64,000 nt of DNA from Galbula dea (Eukaryota; Chordata; Aves; Piciformes; Galbulidae), in assembly GCA_013399015.1 (NCBI GenBank), contig VWZX01001051.1, forward strand, positions 1,054,001 to 1,118,000, given 5' to 3'. The notes under the pieces are model-generated. The model had not been told where the DNA came from. It did no database searches and saw nothing but the letters and a program-made list of their open reading frames with translations. The position numbers and the translations under genes were made by a program. This document shows positions 50,201-62,664 of the stretch, piece after piece (position 1 is the stretch's first letter; each line of letters begins with the position of its first letter).

Positions 50201-53200
50201 TTACTGCTCAGGTGGAAGGGCTTTGTTTAGCCCTTGAATTACTGTGGCAGCTAATCAGCATCTTTCATTTTTAGCAAATTTGAATTAAAAAAACCCCAAA
50301 ACCACACACTTTCATATCTTAAAAACACTAGCCCATTATTAAATGTTATTTATGACTGTCTGGAACACACCACCCTCATCTCCTTTTTGTATGGGGACAA
50401 AAGAGGTACGATTTGTAAACACAGTTTCTGTAAGTAGCAGGGGTACAAATGCTGATAGAAGACTTTCATGCTGTTAGGACATGGAAATGCACTATGAGAA
50501 CCTGGACTGGATTTCCATCAGCAGTCTTGAACATTGATGTGAACTTTTGTAAAAAAGAAAATGTTGGCAGAGCTTCTAAGTAAGAGGTCTTTCTTCCAAA
50601 TGCAGAGCTGAAGAGTGGTGTCAGAAGTCTAGGTTGGGAAACAGCTTCACAACATTGTCACTGGGGTTAATTTTGTGGGTATAAGATGTTCTCCCAAGAA
50701 ATATTTAAAATTTTGGCTGCAGCAGCAGCTTTAAACTACTTTCATCTTATGTCATTCTAGCAGGCTTCAATACCACAAATGTGCTCTGTCTACATGGCTT
50801 CAATCGTTGTCTGTCTATTCCTGACATCAGTGCTGAGGGCTTCAGAAGCATTTATTTATTGGCTTGAAAGTCAAATTCAACATTTTTTTTATCTGGATAT
50901 GTGCTTATCATGTTTAAGGTGCTTTTTCAGTACTTGATCTCCCTTTCTGCCCCTCAGCTGACTATAGAGTCCATTATCTGTTAATTTAGAACACCTATTT
51001 ATATTAGGACTCAAAAGAAACAGCTGGGAGAGCAGAAAACCTGATTGATATTTTATCAGCTTTTCTATGGATTCAGAAGATCCCACTCCCAAATGAGAAA
51101 TGCAGTGATACTCTCAAAAAAAACACTGTGCCAAAGTTTTCTTTTTGCCTTGGAATTGGTTCTATTGTCGTGGCTTGTCCATGCTCACTTGGTTGTCAGC
51201 AGCCTCTTTGGCTTTGTTTAGTTTGACCAATCCCACACCCGCTGTGTGTAAACAGTGAATGAGAGTCAGTTGGGTAGAAAAAGAAGTGACAATTATCTTG
51301 TTAAGAGAACAGAAACCTATGAAGGAATTGTACTGCATTTCTTTTTTTAAAACATTTTAAATGCAATTTAATATTCAGACAACACAAATTGCTAGAAACT
51401 GCATGCTTCAGAGGATAAGATAATTAGAAATACAGTGCACTGATTAACCTGTTCAGAACATTCCTCAAGTACAAATATCATCTTTATTGCTTTTTAGAGG
51501 TGCTGTAGATGTACTAGGGAAGAAAAGAGGAATTAACGTGCCTTCTATATTGCGCAGTCGCATTAAAGGGAATACTTCTGTTTTGAAAATAACGTTCTAA
51601 TCCTTTCCAAGGTTTGCTTCTCTCCTTATTCTTCTGGCTTTAAAGAGAAGAGTGCTCAACCTGTATGGTCCTTATCTACATGACAATACGTCTTTCTCTC
51701 TTTTGGAGCATTGTTTTCTATTTGCTTAGTTTTGGCAGAAGTACCTGGCAATGGAAGTCAAAATGATGGTGGTTACAGGCATTTTAACTCCATTATCTAA
51801 CTGTTCTTTGAGAGGCTTTTGTTCAGCCATTGTTGCTGGTGGGTAAACTGCTTCCATTTGAGCTAGTTTACATGATTTAATCATTACCTCCCAGAATCTG
51901 AGCTAACACAGGAGTAGGTTTTATAGGAAAAATAGTGTAAGCAGGCATCAAGTCTGTAAACTATAGCTTGTTTTCTGTTCCAGGACGAGTTCTCTTTTCT
52001 GTTTTTGCAGTCCGTGATTGTTGTTTCCTAACATGTATGGCATGATGCGAAAATATTTCTGCCGTAAACAGTTTAAATATCCTCAACAAGTTTCCTTTTC
52101 CTCCTGGGAAACAGACGAATTTATTTTGCCAGGTTTCTTCTGCTCAGGCACGGGTTTGTAGTCTTCGTATGAGGAAGGATGCATCATTTCAGAATGTTAA
52201 TTAGGAGGCTAAGGAGATGAATTTGGTCACTAACTCCACTTAGGAGCTAAATTATGATTTTTGTGTGTGCGTGATTTTGGGGAACTTTTCCATAGATTTA
52301 TACGTTTAACGGTATTAGTGATTTCTGTGGGCTTCATTAATACTCTCTCAGATGCAAGCCATCAGCAGAGGAGGGAAAAGATGTGTTATCACTAGCAAAA
52401 CTTGATTAGAGTATAGAGGTAAGAAAAGTAGTGTGCAAAATTTCGAAGAGGAGGGGAATGTTTCATTTCACCCTTCTAGCACATAAAGCTCTGTTCTATC
52501 TGAAGTCGGGGCCCTGTAGTTCTGGAAGTTGGGTGCGCTGGAACTGCTTGCGGTTCATCTCAACAGCAAGAAGAGGATTTGGCTGCTTTTCTCTTGGACT
52601 CTTTCCTGTTTTTTTTTTCTTTCTAAGAGCAAAGCATTGGTACTTCTTTTGCATGAGTCATTATACTCACAATAATTTTCCCATGGAACAGGCATCAGCA
52701 GTTTTGACTTTTCTGCATAATCATCTTCAGTCAATTCTGCTGGTTGGTACTTCTGTTCTTAGATGATTGATCATTCAGGAAACGTTCCAAGATGCTAACA
52801 TGCAGTGTAGTATTAAATAATTTAGTGCTTAATTCTGATAGCTTGCTAATCCATATTTTTTATTATGGTTTTCTCTTTTCTAGAAGGGTTTTAATAACGC
52901 TTGTCTTCTGCAATTTCTCTTGTATCTCTGGCATTTTACTCTGTAATATTAATATCACATACTAAGTAAATGGAGCATTTTCACCAATCATTCTTGACAA
53001 GCCTTGTGATAAAGGACGTTTTGGCGATTAGTTTAGGTTAAACATTTGACTTTTGAACTCATTCTTGTGGTATGTTTGAAGACAGTGGTGGCCAAACAGT
53101 GTATTTTGCTGAATAAGGAACTGCAAACATAGCTGTTCTTTGTTATTATAATGAGGGATAATTGACATTCTGGTGTCGATGTAGTTGATGTTTTACTTAA

Positions 53201-56200
53201 AGCTTTAAAAGAATTCAAAATACTTCGATATTTTGCTCTACTACAGACAAATGTGTTGGGGTTTTTTTCCCCAGAAATATTTCTAAGTGCATTTTAAGAC
53301 TGCAAATTGTATTTGCTCTGAAATGTAATCGAGTATCCAAAGTAGGCACTTGTAAATTCTTATTATGGGTGAGAAAAAGATGGAGTTGGAATAAAATGTA
53401 AATGTGATTTATAATCTCGAACACTAAGTTTTGTAGAGCATGATGTGCTTCTCACCGATCTCTAAGTGATGCTTGTCTTTTTGGATTGCTTTGTTGGCAG
53501 CTGGGTGGAGGATGAGTGCATTCTATGGCTGTAGTCAGCTGTGCTCTGGCCCACCTGCTGGTCACTGACCCATTGCTGCTTTCGAATCTCTTTTGATCTC
53601 AGATGCCAAAGATTCCTGCCTTTACTCTTTTTTCTGGGTTAAAAATCCATGCTTGTGATCATACTAATTGTTGATACTGGACCACTCCGTTTGGATACAT
53701 AAGACTTAGAAGTGCACAAAGATCATTCAGATAAGTTTTTTTGAGTTCAGTAGCCTTTTTTGGTCTCTCTTAATGTGAAATTTAAGGTCAAATATTCTTA
53801 AAGAAATAAAATCTTTTACTGGGTAATCCATATCCATAAAACTGTAAGTTAAAAAAGTTCCTGTGAATACGTTAGCTCTTTTCACCTCTGTAAGAAGTTA
53901 CTTAATATTTTGGGTACAGTTTATAACACATGATTATGTAAATAATTGGTTTCTGAAGGGGAAAGGTAATATCTCATTATTGAGGTTTGAGATTTTTGCT
54001 TGGTTTTGCTGTGTATTTTGGGAGGTGATGATAGAAAGGTTTGATGTTGTGCAAGGATGTAGGAAAAGATGGTATTTTAACAGGTATTGGAGCTGTTTGT
54101 GGTAAAGCAAGGAAGTATTTTTCATTCAGTGCTGCAGTTAGAAGAGTGATTATTAAGAAATGATGTGTAAAGTAGTCTTTTATTTCCAGTTAACTTTTCC
54201 AGGCTTTTTTGAATGATCAGTGAGGGGACAATAGTGGTTCCCAGAATATATTTTGTTGTAGTTAATTATTAAAAACAATTCTTATATCTTGTTTCGTATT
54301 TCTGTGGTAGAAGCTTTTAGGAAATGTTTACATTTACTAGAAACCTTTGCACTTTTCCAGTTGTCTTGTTATGAAGTTGTGATATTGCACTTTGAACTAT
54401 ACTAAACATGGAAAATGTCCTTGCAGTAAAATTGATTTTTAAAAAAAAATTGTTCCAAGTCATTTTGGGAAAATAAGAAGCCTAGATTTGTTTCCTCTCT
54501 TGGAGTGTTAGCATGGCTAAGATGCAAAAAAAGTCAGGATAACTGATGGTGCTTGTGTTGTAGAGATTCTGTATGTTGCCCAATGTGAAGTTGAACAAAG
54601 TTTTACTGAATGTATCTGCTTGCACATCTTGCAGTACTGGTTAATTATGTTATTACCTCAAGTGTTCATGATTTTCAAAAAGCTGATGTAGCACAACCAT
54701 TCCTGGAGTTCTGTGAAATAAATAGTTTGAATGGGCTTCTATCTGGTTCAGGGAGAATCAAGGGGGCTAGTTAAAACTGCTCAAACTAACCTGACTGACC
54801 TTTCATGAAGTGAGCTGGGAAGCTCAGCCGTAAGAACTGCAAGGCAAAAGCAAGTTGGTGCAGGAAGGGGGATTGGCATAGCAACATTTTGACTTGGCAC
54901 CATTCCTTGTAGCCAGAGCAGCTTGCATGCACTTAAACTGGTCTTATGCGTGTAGGAATACCACTTGCTCTCGTGGAAAAACACTCCCTCCTCTTTGTTT
55001 GTTCTTAGCAATGCACAAATGTTTATAGGAAGCAAACCAGTGAATCATTAGAAATATTCTTTGTACAAAGTCTCCTTAAACTGCTGGCTGGTGGTGTGTT
55101 GGAATGTGGGGATATCTTTGTGGCTCTTTCCTTCATCAGTCTGATACTTTTGAAAGCATCTTATTCTGCTTGTATTTTCCGTACTAGAGGTTTACAGAAA
55201 AATGTTTATACTACAGCTTCAAACATTTACTGAAATGTTAGAAAACCTAAAGAATTTCTGCGGATTCCTTATATTAAGATCAGATGTGGGAATGTCACAT
55301 CGAATATCTGCTGTACAAAACTCAGATGATTTTAATGGAAAGTAAGAATCTGAAATGGTATGTGCCTAGCAGCAAAATAAAAAAAGCACAGGGGGAAGGG
55401 AATGGACAGAGAGAATTTATATAATGGGTCCAAATTACACCTCCACGGTTACAAGTCCATTTCTCTGCTGTGCTGACAGGGAAAGTAATTACTGCATTTA
55501 CATCTTTTCCAATGAGGAGAAAGTAGTTCCTGTGCAAAGTGTAGTATTTGAGAGAAGCCTGCAATGCAAGCAGCACAGTAATCCAGCTGATTAAGACGTC
55601 CTGTGGGCTGAGGCAGCTTCAGCTGCAGGGCAGTTTGTACAAAAGTGGTTTCTAGACTGTGTAACAACACTTTGGACGTGTTAAATTTTTCAAAAATAGT
55701 CTATCAAAGGAAACTCGGCTTTCATTGATTTTTGTTGTTCTAAAAGTTAGCTTAGAATAGAGATGTCATTAAGATCAGCGATCTAACTGAAGTTGCTTGA
55801 AGAAGTGCTTAAGCAGAATGTTGAAAGTTAAGTATTATTTTGCATACGAAAGCTTATTTCACCATGAGTCAAAACACATGGGTTTCCTTATTAAGGCTAA
55901 TGGCTATTGAAACAAACCCCAATAACTTTAGTAAAAAGCAGTGAAATGTTAAAATTCCAGAGTTGTTGTTATGTGGATTTGCACTTAGCAGGCATTTCAT
56001 GGACATTGTTTAAATTAGTGCGTGGGGGTGTGTGTGTGTCTATGTGTTTGGAAGGGGAACTTGTGTTTGGAAAACCACAGAAGGTCCCTGACAGTAACTA
56101 GTAATCTGCTTTAAGGCAGGAAGGCATTGGCAACCCTAGCCATATGTGCCACATTGGCTGCAAATGGTGAGGATCAACCTGTCCGTAAATCATCTACCTC

Positions 56201-57150
56201 ATTTGTAACTACTAATAAAACCCTGCTCCTTCTGTGATTCTTACCACTCAAACTTGGGTTGGCTCCAGCTGGCTGGAGGTCTGCTCCAGTGAAGGGATCT
56301 GAAGGTGGGAGCAAGCCCCAGTAACCTTTAAAGAACAGGTTGTATTCTCCAAATTAGATTTGCACAAACTGTTTAGCAGAGTGTTCTGTGCTTGGGAAGG
56401 AAGCCTTTAACTTTGGAAGTATGAATTATTTGAGGGGGTTGAATACCTTTTGATGGCATTGATTTGCGCTCTTTTGTGATCTTGGACCTTCCTGGGAAGA
56501 AGGACTAGAGTGGGAAAGGACATCACTGGCAAATCCTAAGTGAAAATGCTTAGTTTAAAATTCTGTGGCTGGAAATTTTTTTATCAAATGATGACACTGT
56601 GTTGCTGTCCAAAACTGCTAAAAGAGTAGTTAGAAACAGATGATCTTATATCAAAAGAGAGAAGAACATTGTCCTACAGATGTAACTGTATTCAGAGAAA
56701 AATATTTCTGCAGAATGTTAATAGTTAAAAGTTTTTTTTCCTCTTCTGTGCTTCCTCAAAATTTCTTAAGCAATAGTTTCACCTCTACATATGACAAATA
56801 GGATTTTCATTATTCAAATGGGGGAACTCTGCAGGTGTAGTCCAAGCTCTTACTCCCAGCAAGATTAGCACTGAACTCAGACAACATTGCCTAAAACTTT
56901 GTCAAGATAGGTCTTCATTTCAGTATTTCTTATTTTTCTGATTGAGAAAAAGCGGTTAGTTGTCAGACTGTTTTTGTATGGAGATATCAGTATCCATGAA
57001 AATAAAACCACATAAATATTTAATTAAGCTTTTCTGAAAGATGAAATTAATCTTAAAAAATATTCATTGGTGCATGAATTTTGTGAAACATGGGAAGCAT
57101 GTGAAGTGACATACAAAGGCTATTTCATAACGGAATATATTTTACTTTAG

Positions 57151-57279
57151 AGCCTTGATGAGTATGAAGATGATGAAGCAGAGCAGAAGGAGCGAAAGAA
57201 GGAGGATGCTATTACCCAACAGAATACGATACAAAATGAGAGTTCCTGTGCAGATACCCCTGGCTCATACTTGTTACAG
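57151..57279 (+). CDS. PAWR: PAWR (Par-4) second coding exon, residues 166-208
   Basis: A 129-nt, 43-codon exon in phase 0 at both ends. It reads SLDEYEDDEAEQKERKKEDA, then ITQQNTIQNE, then SSCADTPGSYLLQ, matching the Par-4 segment that follows NIPAAE. It supplies the C-terminal part of the SAC apoptotic core and an acidic, charged linker leading to the phosphorylation-rich middle of the protein. The first residue is Ser, where human Par-4 has Cys to my recollection. The acceptor has a short, weak pyrimidine tract (TTTTACTTTAG) with a second AG right after it; only the first AG keeps the frame. The donor is CAG|GTAAGA. The leucine-zipper exons are outside the window. The exon was too short to be listed as an ORF and was found from peptide and splice sites. 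Confidence 0.95.
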
Positions 57280-57364
57280 GTAAGATCTTAACACTTGTTC
57301 ATTCTGATACTTTACTAAGTTTTAAAACTCACACTGCCTTCTCTAAGAGGGGGGTTTTCTGTTC

Positions 57365-57990
57365 TGAATAGCAGTTTTGGACATCACTTCCCCAATTATA
57401 TTAAATAGCACATGTCCCAGAACAGGTTCCTGTGAAACTCTTCTGGATACTCCATCCACTGCAAAAGCTGACCATCAGGGTCGACAGTTATTTCCTGTCT
57501 TTTCACCAGTGATTAATTCACAAAAGGATATTAGCTCTTATTCTAATGTAGCTTAATTTCTTTAAGAGTCTTTGGGGAATGCCTTTTTGAAATTCAGTGG
57601 GCTACCAACCAACTTTCTCTTCTGGACTTTTTTTTACTTAAAAAGTTGTACTAAATTTGTGAAGTGTAACTATTTGACAAATGCTCTGGTGACTCTTCCA
57701 CACTATTATCATATTTGCTCACTCTCTAATTAGTTTAGACTTACTAGCACCACTTTATTCAGCATAAATATTAAACTTAATGGTCTATAGCTCTCCAGTC
57801 TGATTTAGAATCTTGTTAAGATAGTGATCATGTTAACCACTGATACTAGGGCAGTTTTAAGTGAGAGATTATATATTTATTGTCTTGAGTACTTTAGCTG
57901 GTAGATTTTTCAGTTACATCAATAGTTTTTCCAGAGCTCAAGGATTATATACCTTCTCATTATGGCAACTAGCTTTTTGGGTTTTTATTT
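57365..57990 (-). mobile_element. Ancient CR1/L3-like LINE relic, reverse-transcriptase region
   Basis: Ordered similarity, by eye, to the reversed RT region of old amniote CR1/L3 elements: AACAGGTTCCTGTGAAACTC (compare GACAGATCCCTGTGGAACTCC), TTTCCTGTCTTTTCACCAGT, TTCACAAAAGGATATTAGCT, TTGGGGAATGCCTTTTTGAA (compare GACTTTGTCAAA), and TTAATGGTCTATAGCTCTCC (compare TACTGGTCTGTAATTTCC). Many stops and indels mean no coding capacity. It is far more diverged than the other CR1 copies. It lies only about 85 bp downstream of a PAWR exon. Confidence 0.65.
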
Positions 57991-60900
57991 TTTTTCCATT
58001 TTGTTAATTTAAGTTTTACCAGCGCTCCTGTGCTTCTTTTTGCAACAGACCCTTTGAGTCTTCCATGAGGTTCTTTGATGTGAGAGCACTTCACCATGGT
58101 TTTCTGTGGTGAATGCTACCAGAAATATTTCTGCAGAGAAACTGCCTCCTCTGAGTACGCCTGTTGCAACTTGATCTATTGTCTTGGCAGATTTTTGGGC
58201 AGGATTCCCCATTCTGAAATGTTTTTATGCTTTTTTCAAGTTGCTTAGTAGGCTCTTTCTTATTGTGTTCACTCTGTCTTCACTTCTTCAGCAAATATTC
58301 CAAAAGTTGTGACTTTTAGTTTCCCCTGATGTTATTATTGCATAATGCATTGCCTGTAGTCCCATACCCCATTTTTTTCATCCATAATTTCCATCCATCG
58401 TGACCAGCAATCTCAGTTTCTATTTACCAGGCTGTCTGTATTAATTTTATCCTGCACGGTTCCAAGTTTGTCACCTCGGTATTCCAACAGGCACTACTAC
58501 TTTGTTGACAGAGCACAGCAGGGATGTCCTGTCACTAACAATACAGAAGAGAGTCCCAGGCTTCAGATCTGGCAAAGACCCAGGGTGGCACTTGTACTGA
58601 ACAGATGGAACAGCAGAAAATTGTAGCTGCTAAGATTTAATCAGTTTATTACTGGCTCTGTCAACTCACTCTTTATTAGAAGACTTACAACTTGCCCAGT
58701 CTGAACAGAATTTGACAGCAGTGTTATTTCAGCTTTGATGACTTAGTTGCCTTTTGAATCTGCTCTGTGCAAGTTAAGCCTAATTCTGCTCTTAAAAGTA
58801 GAATCTGGTTTAGATCTAAGCATTCAGTCAATTCTAGTTACCATTGACTAATATTTATTCTAGTTCTCTCTACTAAGTGGAATAAATAAATTTCTGTAGT
58901 TCTAGATGTTTTCACTGATTTGTCCATTATCATTTTTTGAAATTTGTGAATGTATGTATCCTGTGACTATGGTAAATAAGACAATTAATATTGTCTTCAC
59001 ATTTGAAAGCCAAATATGTTCCTGAATAATGTTTTATTTCCAGTCCCTAACCTGATCTTTCAGTTCTATTTTAATGTTCTCAGAAGTTGCTGTGCACCTT
59101 CTCATGGGCAAAATGCACATTTTTTGAAAACTGGCTGAATTTGAAGTCCTTGATCCAAAGCACAGAGATGTAAGATTTGTTTAAGAACAGATCTAAAAAT
59201 ATGCCAGACTTGAGAGTATTTTCCCTGAAGCAGAACTATTTGTCTGAAAACTGCTTCTCAATTATTTTATATTGGAAATATGGAAGATGATAGGTCTGGC
59301 AACATTCTAAACATTGAAAAGTAATTCACAATGTTACTGAAGCAAAAGGTAATGTCTAAAGCCACACCTCACCAGGTGAATCAGCACTAAATCCCATCTC
59401 AAGCGCAAGTGTTACATCTGGCTCTGACATCCGTGCTTGATTTTCCTCCCTATTTTTAATGCTGCAATTCAGTGGTTCTCAGCTTGCAGGTCACAGTGAT
59501 GTGGACTGCTCATTAATATGTACAGGGATGCAGACTTGAGTGTGATAAGTTAGATGCAATGAAGCTTAGAACTCTTACAATTAGCTAAAAAACTAGTAAT
59601 GCTAAGGACGAGCATGGTTACAGTTGCTACTTCAAAGTTAGTGAAGCTGCTGCTTTAACTGGGAATCAGTGGAGTCTGGCAATTATATAAATCTAGCTCT
59701 TGCTTAGCAGAGATTGTAAAGTTCAATATAGCGCAGAAGTGTTTCAGCACAATGTCTTTCTTGCGGTTGGACAAAAAGTTATACTACATTCAGGGTAATG
59801 ACTGGCCTTTATACTGAAGAAGGTGCTAATATGTACACAATATAAAGATAACTTGCATCAAAAAACCCAATGAGGTTTGGCTGGAAAAACAATTGTTTTA
59901 CAGATGATATTTTTAAAATCTCCTAGAGGACTTGCTGAGTTCAAGAATGTGGAAAAATGGTACTACTGTGCTAATGCTCATAAAAGCCCCAAAACCTAAC
60001 CAAAAAACGCCATATGCAAACCCTTAAATTTTACATCAAAGCGTTCAGGTTGTGTGGATGCTATGGTAACCTGCCTCCTGGAATTCAGTTGTTTGGAGAA
60101 TGTTTTAGGAGACCAACATGTGCCCTTCTTGGTGTAATCCTGTGGCAGTAAGGTTAACATAACTTCTCTGTCATTGTAGAAGTGATATCTGACCATGATC
60201 ATATTTTGTGGTGTCTGTATAACTTTGCAGTGTTCTTGGAAAAATGGAGAGCAAATTGGGAAGGCTGAGAAGATCAATCCAAAGCCAACAAAATCTTGTA
60301 GTGGGAGACACAAGTGTAGGTCCTCCATCCCTTAAAACCTTCAAATTGCAGCTGGCTGGTTTTCTGGAATTTATGCCATAATCACACAGAACTCTCATTC
60401 TCAATACCATGAAGGAGTTTGAAATCCTTTGCTTCGTGTTATCTTTGTTTCTGCTCACATTTTATTTCAAATGTTACATTGTCTACGAATGCAAGTTGTG
60501 CTGGGTACTGTGTGAACACACTGCAAGAAACTTCAGCTGTAACCAGTTTGACACTTTAATGATCTATTTCCATATATTACACTTAATATATATTAGCAAA
60601 AGCATCAAGATACAACAATGTATTTGAGATCTTCCAAATTATTTTTGACATTGGCATGTGTTCCCTATGTTATACTGTGTTCTAGAAGTATGTTTTACTC
60701 CCCACTGCTGACAAAATGGGTTTCACTAGATCAGATGTAGGCATCTGAAATTAGATGGGCTGAATCTCCCTGGCAAACTTGGACCAAGTGTGTCAGAATG
60801 ATTTTTGCTACTAACAGAACTTGGAAATGAAGATCAATTAGAGATCATGTGAGATACTGACTTCTGTTCCTGTGAGCATGAAAGGGGAAGTTTTGAGTCA

Positions 60901-62656
60901 CTTAGATAATGAGGTTCAACCTTTGTGAAGTAAATACTCTGGATTCTTCAAGTGAAAGGTAGCAATTTATAAAAATGAGAATGATTTAGAGTATCCTGCT
61001 GTAAAAAGGGAATGCTGGTATTTATTGTTGTCACACAGTAGCAAAATTTGCTCAGTGTGTTTTTAAACTCCCAAGTTAAGAAACTGCAGATCATAACTAT
61101 CAAAGTTCACAATACCTTTTGTGTCTGGACAAAGATATCTCTACGGTCATCTGCTAGAAACCTGCTTTTGAGTTTGTATTGCTTCTCAAGCATTATGAAG
61201 TCTGGGACCCCAGTGGGAGATATCTACTTAACCTGATGGTATAATTATGAAATTGTGCCACAGCAGATCGAGTTCATTGCAGTTAACTTCAGTAGTGAAT
61301 AGGTTAGATGGCTGGTGAAGTAATCTAAACTTGATTTACTAGCATGGTCATTTACTTATGGCTTGTGCATTTAGTTGCGGGTCATCTAAGAGCCTATGAA
61401 AATTGAAGGGAAACCACATCTGATCTTTTTTTAACCTTTTGTTCTAAAAAAGTTTAACGGTTTAGAAGAATGTTGCAGGCAATTTCTAAAAGGAACATTG
61501 TCCAAAGATACTCCGACAGGAGAGATCTGGTGCAGTTCTAATTGCTTAAATACCATCTTTTACTTTAGAAGTGACCTAACACATTGACATTTTCTGAAGC
61601 AGTGATAGATACTAATATTACCAAGCTGTAAATGTTTAAGAGAGTCACCTTATAAACTCTGTTGAAAGCAACAAATAAAATAAAATTAGGGAGTAAAAGT
61701 CTCTTAGTGACTTCTTAGCTGTGTGACAAACTGCGAGGAATGCAGGGAACTGAAGCATGTTAGAAAACAGCTGAAAACCTGCTTGACACAAGCTTCCCCA
61801 GAGTTTTGTACTTGAATCTTATGCCAAGAATATCCTGCCAAATAACCTTCTCGACTCACGTTGCAATTAATACCTGTCTATTTTGCATTTCCTGGCTTTT
61901 AATTTTGTGCAGCAGTGTGATGTCATGCAGCATCATTTTGCAATTGCTCTCATTACTGAAAGCATGTGGTAATGCTACTCATATGTATTCAAACCTGACC
62001 ACAGCATTTCAAAAACATTTTGCTTCTGGGTTTTATGTTGGTTTTGCAAAAGAGAATTGTGTGCATGCAATCAAGAGTAAGAAGTAATCTTTTATAAGTA
62101 TATTGTCATGATGTTACTTAGTGTTAGTTTCTGTCCATAGAGAAAATGCAGTTGTGCTGCAGGGTGTGCCCAAAGGTATTAAGGCAAGTGTTTTATTTTC
62201 TGTGCTATGTTTCTTCAGATGTTAGGCCAAGGATTATTTTACATAAAAACATGATTATCATATGGGGATTGTTTTAAAAAGAGTGATTAAAATACATAAA
62301 TATGCAAATTAGGAGGAGCTGTGTTTCAGTGTATGTTGTATGTAATTCTGCCAGATCAGGTTCTGAGACTCTAGTATTTGACAGTTATTACCAGATAATA
62401 TTAATCTTGGGTTTTCTATTTGCGGGCAATCCACTTCACAGAGGTAGCATGAAAACAGTCATTAGTATTTACAAAGCACTTAATAATAGTAAATGCAGTA
62501 GAAAGACGTGGGAGGAAATCTTATTATATGTCTAAAAAGGTTCCCATACAAATGAGTTTAAAAGTATTAAAATTCCATGTTGTATGAGTATTAAAAGATC
62601 AATTAAGTTTTTAAATATATTTGCATCTAAAGTCAATCTTGTGCTTATAATGTAAG

Positions 62657-62664
62657 TGACGTCA
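62657..62664. promoter_or_regulatory. Consensus CRE octamer
   Basis: TGACGTCA is the full palindromic CREB/ATF site, here in AT-rich, CpG-poor intron DNA. The motif match is exact; activity is unknown. Confidence 0.3.

Larger units (their letters stand above)
18389..57150 (+). other. PAWR: Large PAWR intron (38.8 kb) between coding exons 1 and 2
   Basis: Runs from GAG|GTGAGC to TTTACTTTAG|AGCC. It is AT-rich, with CR1 and older LINE fragments at 24.2, 25.3, 26.2, 27.9, 28.8, 29.6, 39.4, 40.5 and 45.5 kb, a possible LTR near 33.1 kb, T-runs near 45 kb and G/T-rich tracts. No other gene was recognised. ORFs of up to 140 codons (43779-44201) show no known domain. The stretches between the listed repeats hold nothing I can identify. 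Confidence 0.9.

Noticed and set aside
59470..59515. CAGTGGTTCTCAGCTTGCAGG, resembling the end of a hAT DNA transposon
   Set aside because: Only about 15 bp are similar, and no matching inverted end or 8-bp duplication was found.
60240..60400. Possible additional old LINE tail on the + strand
   Set aside because: One phrase (TCCATCCCTTAAAACCTTCA) recalls LINE tails, but the order of flanking blocks does not hold.
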